Source: Aquatica leii
Taxonomy: Eukaryota; Arthropoda; Insecta; Coleoptera; Lampyridae
Length of the DNA stretch: 64,000 nt
Reading direction: 5' to 3'
Assembly (NCBI GenBank): GCA_035610365.1
Contig: CM069433.1
Coordinates: 129,226,545 to 129,290,544, forward strand
Positions 58,809 through 64,000 of the stretch are shown here, piece by piece. The first letter of the stretch is position 1. Each line of letters starts with the position of its first letter. The position numbers and the translations under genes were made by a program. The notes beneath the pieces are model-generated. The model had not been told where the DNA came from, made no database searches, and saw nothing but the letters and a program-made list of their open reading frames with translations.

Positions 58809-59041
58809 TCTATTTTAATAAAACATAACTACTTTAATAATAATGTAGTTACCTAAAAAACTGCAATAAATTGACATTTGCAGATACAGACTTTACAAAG
58901 TAGCATGTCTAGGACCACACCTCAAGACAATCACAACAATAATTAATATTAGATAAAATTAAGAAAACATAAGGTAGTAATTGTAACACTAACAAACTAA
59001 AATTGACGTGTGTTATAAATTGTATAAAATGTTGGTGTTTT

Positions 59042-59066
59042 TACGTATACGTAAAACGTATACGTA
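59042..59066. repeat. Perfect 11-bp inverted repeat
   Basis: TACGTATACGT-AAA-ACGTATACGTA, followed by TATAAAA. Confidence 0.7.
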
Positions 59067-60085
59067 TATAAAAAGGCAGTCTTACATTATAAAAACTGCA
59101 ATCATCAACTTTTATATTTATAGCTTCCAGGCTAGTAGCTGATCAAATTGCAACGATTCTATGCAATTCCAAATTAACTTTAGTGTGTTTTGTTTGCACT
59201 TTTAGACATATTGGATTCATAATTTAAGCCAGAAGGTAAAACATTAAAAGAATCTAAATAAATTTTTCATTTTACTTAATTTATTAATCTGTGGAGTTTA
59301 TTAACAAACTAATTTTTATAATGAGTAAATAAATTAAAAAAGGAAATGTTCTATTTTGAGTTTTTTTTAATTATTTAAAAATACCAACTACTTAAAAAGC
59401 TTTCAGGTTTGTTTACGTAAAATCAAAAATATAACGTTTTGTACAATATCGTTTAGGGTTACGCTATTTCGGTATTGGCTTTATTTTATTACTGCTAATG
59501 TTTATTATTTATCTTATTCTACTTTTCGTTCCATAACAAGTTAAGTTTTCAGAAATAGTTGTATTTGTTTAAAAGTCATACACAGAGATATGTTTTTTTT
59601 TGTGTTCGAACAGAGTTTGATTTAGAAAGTATGATCAATAAAAGTTACTATTTGTCACAAAATTAAACAAATACAATGCTGTTAAGGTCGTGCTGTCGGT
59701 AGTCGAGGTTAACCGTGCGCAAAAATCAACAAAAGTATTTGAAATAAATTCGGTTTAATAACATTAATGTTATTTTGTTGGAAAATAATAGAGTAAGTTA
59801 TAAGCCTAGTTACCACTAAATGACGTATTCTACGCCACTTTTATGTATAATAACAAATATTTAAAGAGTCTGTTCAACTATTTACATGTTGTTACATTAT
59901 ACCAATTGTAATATTCTTTGTATCCTCCAAAACAATAAGTTTTATATAACTAAAAACAGAGCCTTATACATTTACTTTACATTATACATTTATGTATACA
60001 TATTGCTTGTGGTTGTGTTTCACATATCTCCTAATCTATAACATACCCCTTTCTAATTTTAGTTCGTTTTAAAGAATATCTAAAT

Positions 60086-61023
60086 ATTAACTTAAAATAA
60101 TTGGTAGTCCTTCTGTCGGATTCGAAATTGTACATTTCTTTTAGGTCGAGTATTTGTACTTTTAGAGTAGCAGGTTCATTTGTATTAAGAGTCACTTGAT
60201 CAGGTTTCGATTTTGATTGGAAAGTGAATTTTAGGAATTTCTGGACTGAACGGGATATGGGATGAAATGCCTTCGAGTTTTTTGTATTTCTCCATTGTCT
60301 GTTCTCACTGAATACAATCTTGGAGTTCCATTTTCTTTAATAACGTCTCCTTTCTTCCACCGATTTTTTTGTTCTAATTGATACACTTTGTTCTAGTTGT
60401 AACGATGGTAGGTTTGTTTCTGTCCGATCATAGTACTTCTTTTGTTTATGTTGATGAATTTTCTTTAATTTTGTGTTTTTTTTTCAACTTTGGGTTTTGG
60501 GTTGTAGAAAATGTTGTTGTTAGTATTCTATTGAAGGAGATTTTCTCAATGTCTTAGTTGGTGTGTTACGATACTCTAATAATATTGTAATATTGTTAAG
60601 TCTGTATTTGTTTCATGATCTTTTTTTTAACATATTTTTGATTAACCCAACTGTTTTTAAGTTAATCCGTTTGATTAAGGGTAGCTTGGTCTACTATTAA
60701 TTGTTTTAATGTCAAACTCTTCAAAAAAAACTTTTAAACATGCAACTGTTATAAGGTACGTTGTTAGAAACAAATTCTTGAGGAATTCCATAGCAAGAAA
60801 AAAATGTTTTTAATTTTCTAATTACTTCATTTGTAGTTTTACTTTGCAATTCTTTTACTCCAATCGAATTTGAATAATAATCAACTATAACGAGATAGTT
60901 AATACCTACAATTTTCAGAATATCAGATCCCTTTGATTTCTTTACCAATACATACGTTGTATTGCTCTTCAAGTATTCTGATATTAAACTAATAGGAATT
61001 ATTAATTTATTTGTCTTCCACAA
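60086..61023 (-). pseudogene. gypsy-type integrase remnant
   Basis: The frame from 61023 reads VGINYLVIVDYYSNSIGVKE and LKTFFSCYGIPQEFVSNNVP, the integrase core. Asn replaces the usual Asp of the SDNG-like motif (SNNVP). Across a break it continues as INSRPSYPKSNGLT, with the last block also altered. Traces of the C-terminal tail reach about 60090 (FNRILTTTFSTTQNPKLKKK, then a GD-V-R-type segment). It resembles the K02A2.6-like gypsy group and differs from both other gypsy elements in the window. It is inactive, and no LTRs were found. Confidence 0.7.
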
Positions 61024-61700
61024 AAATCAAATGATTTAACACTGAGGTTTTGTCTCAAAATTGCCAGTAATGTTACTTTTTCGTTAACCTCCTTATTTTG
61101 GTTTGGTCATCATTTCTTTATTATTATATAGGGGTTTTCACGTAAACCGTTCGTTAAAAGTTTTTATACTTCCTATCATAATTTAATTTAGATTTTTTTT
61201 TATAAAATGTAAATTGTTATTGACTTCATAATTTAAATATATTCAAAAATTATTTAAAAAAATATTAATTTTTTTAATTTTACCTACTATTTTAAAGCTA
61301 TTTTGTTCATAACCCACTATACCAAAGTCAAAGGTTTTTGAGATATTTAGATGTTTTTGAGAATTTTCACACTTGTAACATCAACTTTAAAAATTCATAT
61401 CTTGTGAAGTTTGAGCTGCGATATTTGTATCACTGTTAATTAAAATGATCAACTTTTAGACATTTTGTAGAAGTCCAACACATATACAGAGTGTTCAAAA
61501 TATAATGCCAAAGTTAACAACTGCAGAGGAACTATTAAAAAGTTTCGAAAAATGGTCGAGTGCTTGACTACCTAATATGTGATACAAGCATATGTTCGTA
61601 TGTTTTTGGGATACATATTGTTATAGATCGAACCAATTAGTAAGTAGAGGAGAACCTATCCACTAATAATTGACGCAGATGGCAACACATTCAAAGACAC
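61024..61700. other. Spacer
   Basis: AT-rich. A TACAGAGTGTTCAAAATATAATGCC string near 61485 resembles the terminal motif of common insect repeats. No gene is supported. Confidence 0.35.
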
Positions 61701-63420
61701 ATTAAGAAATGTAAAAATACAATAGGGATTAAGCAGGCAAATATATCCTCGGGATTAGAATGACAAAAGAGAACAGATTACTTATTACAACAGAAAAAAA
61801 GGGAGAAAGACCTAGAAAAATTCCACAATATCATAAATGCCGGATTGGATAACGCCAGTATCAAACAAGTAGGGATAAGACAAGCCAAACAGAATACCGA
61901 GGTACTAACAACCAAGGAAACGGACATACATACTAGCAGAAAATCAGGTTGTACTTATAGCAATTGAGGTTACTTGTGGGAAGTTTAGAGAGGATGAATA
62001 TACACTCAGTGACCTAAGATCTAACGCAAACAACACCCTGGCCACAACAAACAGAAAAAATAATAAAAGAAGGCAACATAAGAGTGAACCATGTGAACTA
62101 CAGGATGTAAAACAGAGTAAAAGTAAAGAAATGCCCAACGGTATTTAACCGTGGCAAATCATCGACTTTTGAGAAAAAAGGAATTACATCGCATATCGAT
62201 ATTACGTTAGCTACCATAAAGAAAAGGAAATTAGTAACAAGGAAAATCCCAGCGATCATAAAAACATACATATACAAATTCAAAACAAGAAAGATGCAGT
62301 ACCAGATAGGAAAAGAAAGACACACAGATGAAAATACAGTGAAAGGAGAGAGGAGAACATTATAACAATTTTAACTGAAACAATGAGTGAACAATGCGGC
62401 AAAGAAAGCCTAAACAAAACTCTAAAAAATTCATAACGTTTAAGCAGCTAGAAACAAGACATGGAATCATTATATAAACAAAATAAAAAACACTAAAGAA
62501 TGAAGTAAAAAAGTCTAATAAAGGCGACATATAGGGAACGGCATATAATATCCCAACAGAACAGCAAATTTAAAAAGAACATAATAGACATAACAGACGC
62601 AGAGTAAGTAAAAAAAGCGAAAAATCTGTTCTCAAAAGTAAACGTATGAAAATGGGAAAAACCAGCACTATACCGAAAGACGTACCAAACATCACGATCA
62701 AAGAATTCCAAGAGGCAAGGAAAAGAGATGGTGTACCAAAATAAAACAGAGCTAGAAGCAAATTTAAATAAAGTAATACATGCAATTAAGGAAAAAATTA
62801 AAGATAAAAAAATATAAGTGGCAGAAAAAAACAAAAACTATAGTTATAAACGGCAGAAATACCGCAAAAGAAATAAGCATAAAAACATACAAAAAAAATA
62901 TTAGAAGCTAGAATTACATAACATAGCTTCGAATACATATAGGAAAAAACTGAAGCATGGGAGAGCATATAAATTAATCCTTCAAAAAAGCGGAGAAGGC
63001 AATAGTAGCCCTAACAAAGATTATACCTAACATAGCAAACGAAAACTACTTTTAAGTGTTTTTGAAGTTCCATGGTCTTATACGGATAAGAGACATAGAA
63101 GGAATGGATTAAAACAAATATAAAACAAAAGTGGAAAGAGTCCAGCGGAAAACTGAAAGCGGAAAGGATAGTTAGAAGCTATACAACAGTTTTCACAAAA
63201 GCAATCTAAGTAATAAGTAAGCAGATACCTTTTCATCTAATGATATAAAGAGGAAACAAGCAAAATGGAAAAATAAAGAAGAAGAATGGAGTCAAAATAA
63301 TAACAAAGGACAATGGACAAAAAACTTAATAAAAGACGTAAAACCGTGGTATTACAGAAAGCACGGGGAACTAACCTATGAGCTTACACAGACCTTGAGG
63401 GGACATGGATGCTTTAGGGT
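61701..63420 (+). pseudogene. R1-clade-like LINE, heavily decayed
   Basis: About 61725-61830 reads ISSGIRMTKENRLLITTEKK, possibly the end of ORF1. About 62128-62205 reads CPTVFNRGKSSTFEKKGITS and HIDITLA, the C-terminal part of an APE endonuclease as in R1-like LINEs. The reverse transcriptase is unrecognisable from decay. About 63235-63415 reads WKNKEEEWSQNNNKGQWTKN, LIKDVKPWYYRKHGELTYEL and TQTLRGHGCFRV, the hallmark ORF2 end of the R1 group. The copy is cut at about 63420 by the hAT terminus. The host target site cannot be told. Confidence 0.7.
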
Positions 63421-64000
63421 AGCGTTTCTCAAACTGTTTTAGGCGTCGAGCCCTTACAAAGTTGAAGTTAATTTGACGGAGCCACCGTATATTCTTTGAT
63501 AAATAAATAATTAACAAAATAAACGTAATCAAAACTTTTACTTTTAAGAAAATACATAGTAGATAAATTTTAGATAAAATTAATAAAAACAATTTTGAAA
63601 AACGATCTTTATTGTTAATTGTTATCATAAGTGTTGGTATGTTAGTGTCATATGTTATATTGAGACTTATTTGCGCAAATTACTTTAATGTTCAGTTTTA
63701 TATAAGAGAGTTGGAACCTCATATCATGTTCTGCGTCTAAGCGCTTTCGATACTTGGTTTAGTGGCCACATACAAAGAAAGCCCAGTTTCGCTATATGCT
63801 GACGAATGGAAAAAGAACAGAAATAATTTTTCTTGACAGCTGTAGATACTTTTGTTTAAGGCTATACTAAAATTCTGACAGTGGCCGTTTCTCAAATTTC
63901 GCTTTTAGTGTATAGTCTACAATCAAATCTATAAATGTTTCATACTCTTGCCATGAACAACCATGTGGTTTTTCTCTGACAGCAAAAGGATTTTTGATCC
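63421..64000 (-). mobile_element. hAT element, left end and transposase C-terminus
   Basis: TAGCGTTTCTCAAACTG at 63421 resembles the CAG(T/G)G(T/G)TTCTCAAAC terminus of hAT elements. From the window edge to about 63620 the minus strand reads the end of a ZBED/FAM200-like hAT transposase: EFWYSLKQKYLQL near 63860, then TKYRKRLDAEHDMRFQLSYI and KLNIKVICANKSQ near 63755-63670. The dimerisation block before it is frame-shifted. The other end lies outside the window, so the 8-bp duplication cannot be checked. Confidence 0.65.

Larger units (their letters stand above)
56571..60085. other. AT-rich spacer
   Basis: No gene is supported. A short acidic frame ends at 57085 (VEELSIHINDDSEDLEFSDS, from about 56950) but resembles nothing that I can name. 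It contains a minus-strand hammerhead-like relic (58771-58808) and a perfect palindrome (59042-59066). Confidence 0.45.

Noticed and set aside
62493-62834. 113-codon minus-strand frame rich in hydrophobic residues
   Set aside because: It is antisense to the A-rich decayed LINE; the hydrophobic composition arises from the T-rich complement.
1-64000. CRISPR array or bacterial operon
   Set aside because: No regularly spaced short repeats. Gene content, introns and element families are eukaryotic.

Overview
The window reads as AT-rich intergenic DNA of an arthropod, most likely an insect. This is inferred from the element families present (BEL/Pao, gypsy, copia, Penelope, R1-clade LINE, pogo/jerky, PIF/Harbinger, P-like, mariner, hAT), from 55-58 bp GT-AG introns inside transposon genes, and from very AT-rich spacers. 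The species cannot be named from the sequence. I found no convincing host housekeeping gene, rRNA, functional tRNA or CRISPR array. Nearly every coding signal belongs to a transposable element or its remains.

Left third (1-16.2 kb). A broken PIF/Harbinger element has its transposase on + and a Myb-like partner on -, converging. A 3,048-bp deleted gypsy derivative (2118-5165, TSD ATGG) sits inside the transposase. Next are P-element-like transposase remains (-), split by a deleted copia element (8313-10280, TSD TTATT), then a second HARBI1-like relic (-). Harbinger-like termini flanked by TAA occur at 849 and 12669 and may delimit an outer block. 12.7-16.2 kb is AT-rich spacer with a hammerhead-like motif.

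Middle (16.2-31.8 kb). A pogo/jerky element (16243-18589, TA TSD) is followed by the youngest part of the window. A nearly intact gypsy element (18643-31804, minus strand, TSD AACG) carries a BEL/Pao element (18806-24883, plus strand, TSD ATTAC) inside one of its LTRs. The two BEL LTRs look identical. The gypsy gag and pol genes are open and overlap in the -1 frame, with a GGGAAAC slippery heptamer in the overlap.

Right half (31.8-64 kb). In order: a small ORF next to the gypsy; a cluster of direct and inverted repeats; a Penelope GIY-YIG fragment; a YqaJ-type nuclease gene (+) facing a DDE_Tnp_4-type transposase gene (-), resembling a decayed ISL2EU-type two-gene transposon; a pogo/jerky relic; a nearly intact pogo/jerky element (46557-49408) with a PHD-like C-terminal finger; a six-exon DUF4806-like pseudogene downstream of an EnSpm/TNP2-like transposase that a mariner has split; a third Harbinger relic with a trihelix partner; a gypsy integrase relic; an R1-clade LINE tail; and the left end of a hAT element.

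Most genes are decayed. The exceptions are the gypsy gag/pol pair, the BEL element (two frame breaks only) and the second pogo element (a few frame breaks). In those young elements most of the breaks fall at or next to short homopolymers, so some may be sequence errors rather than mutations.
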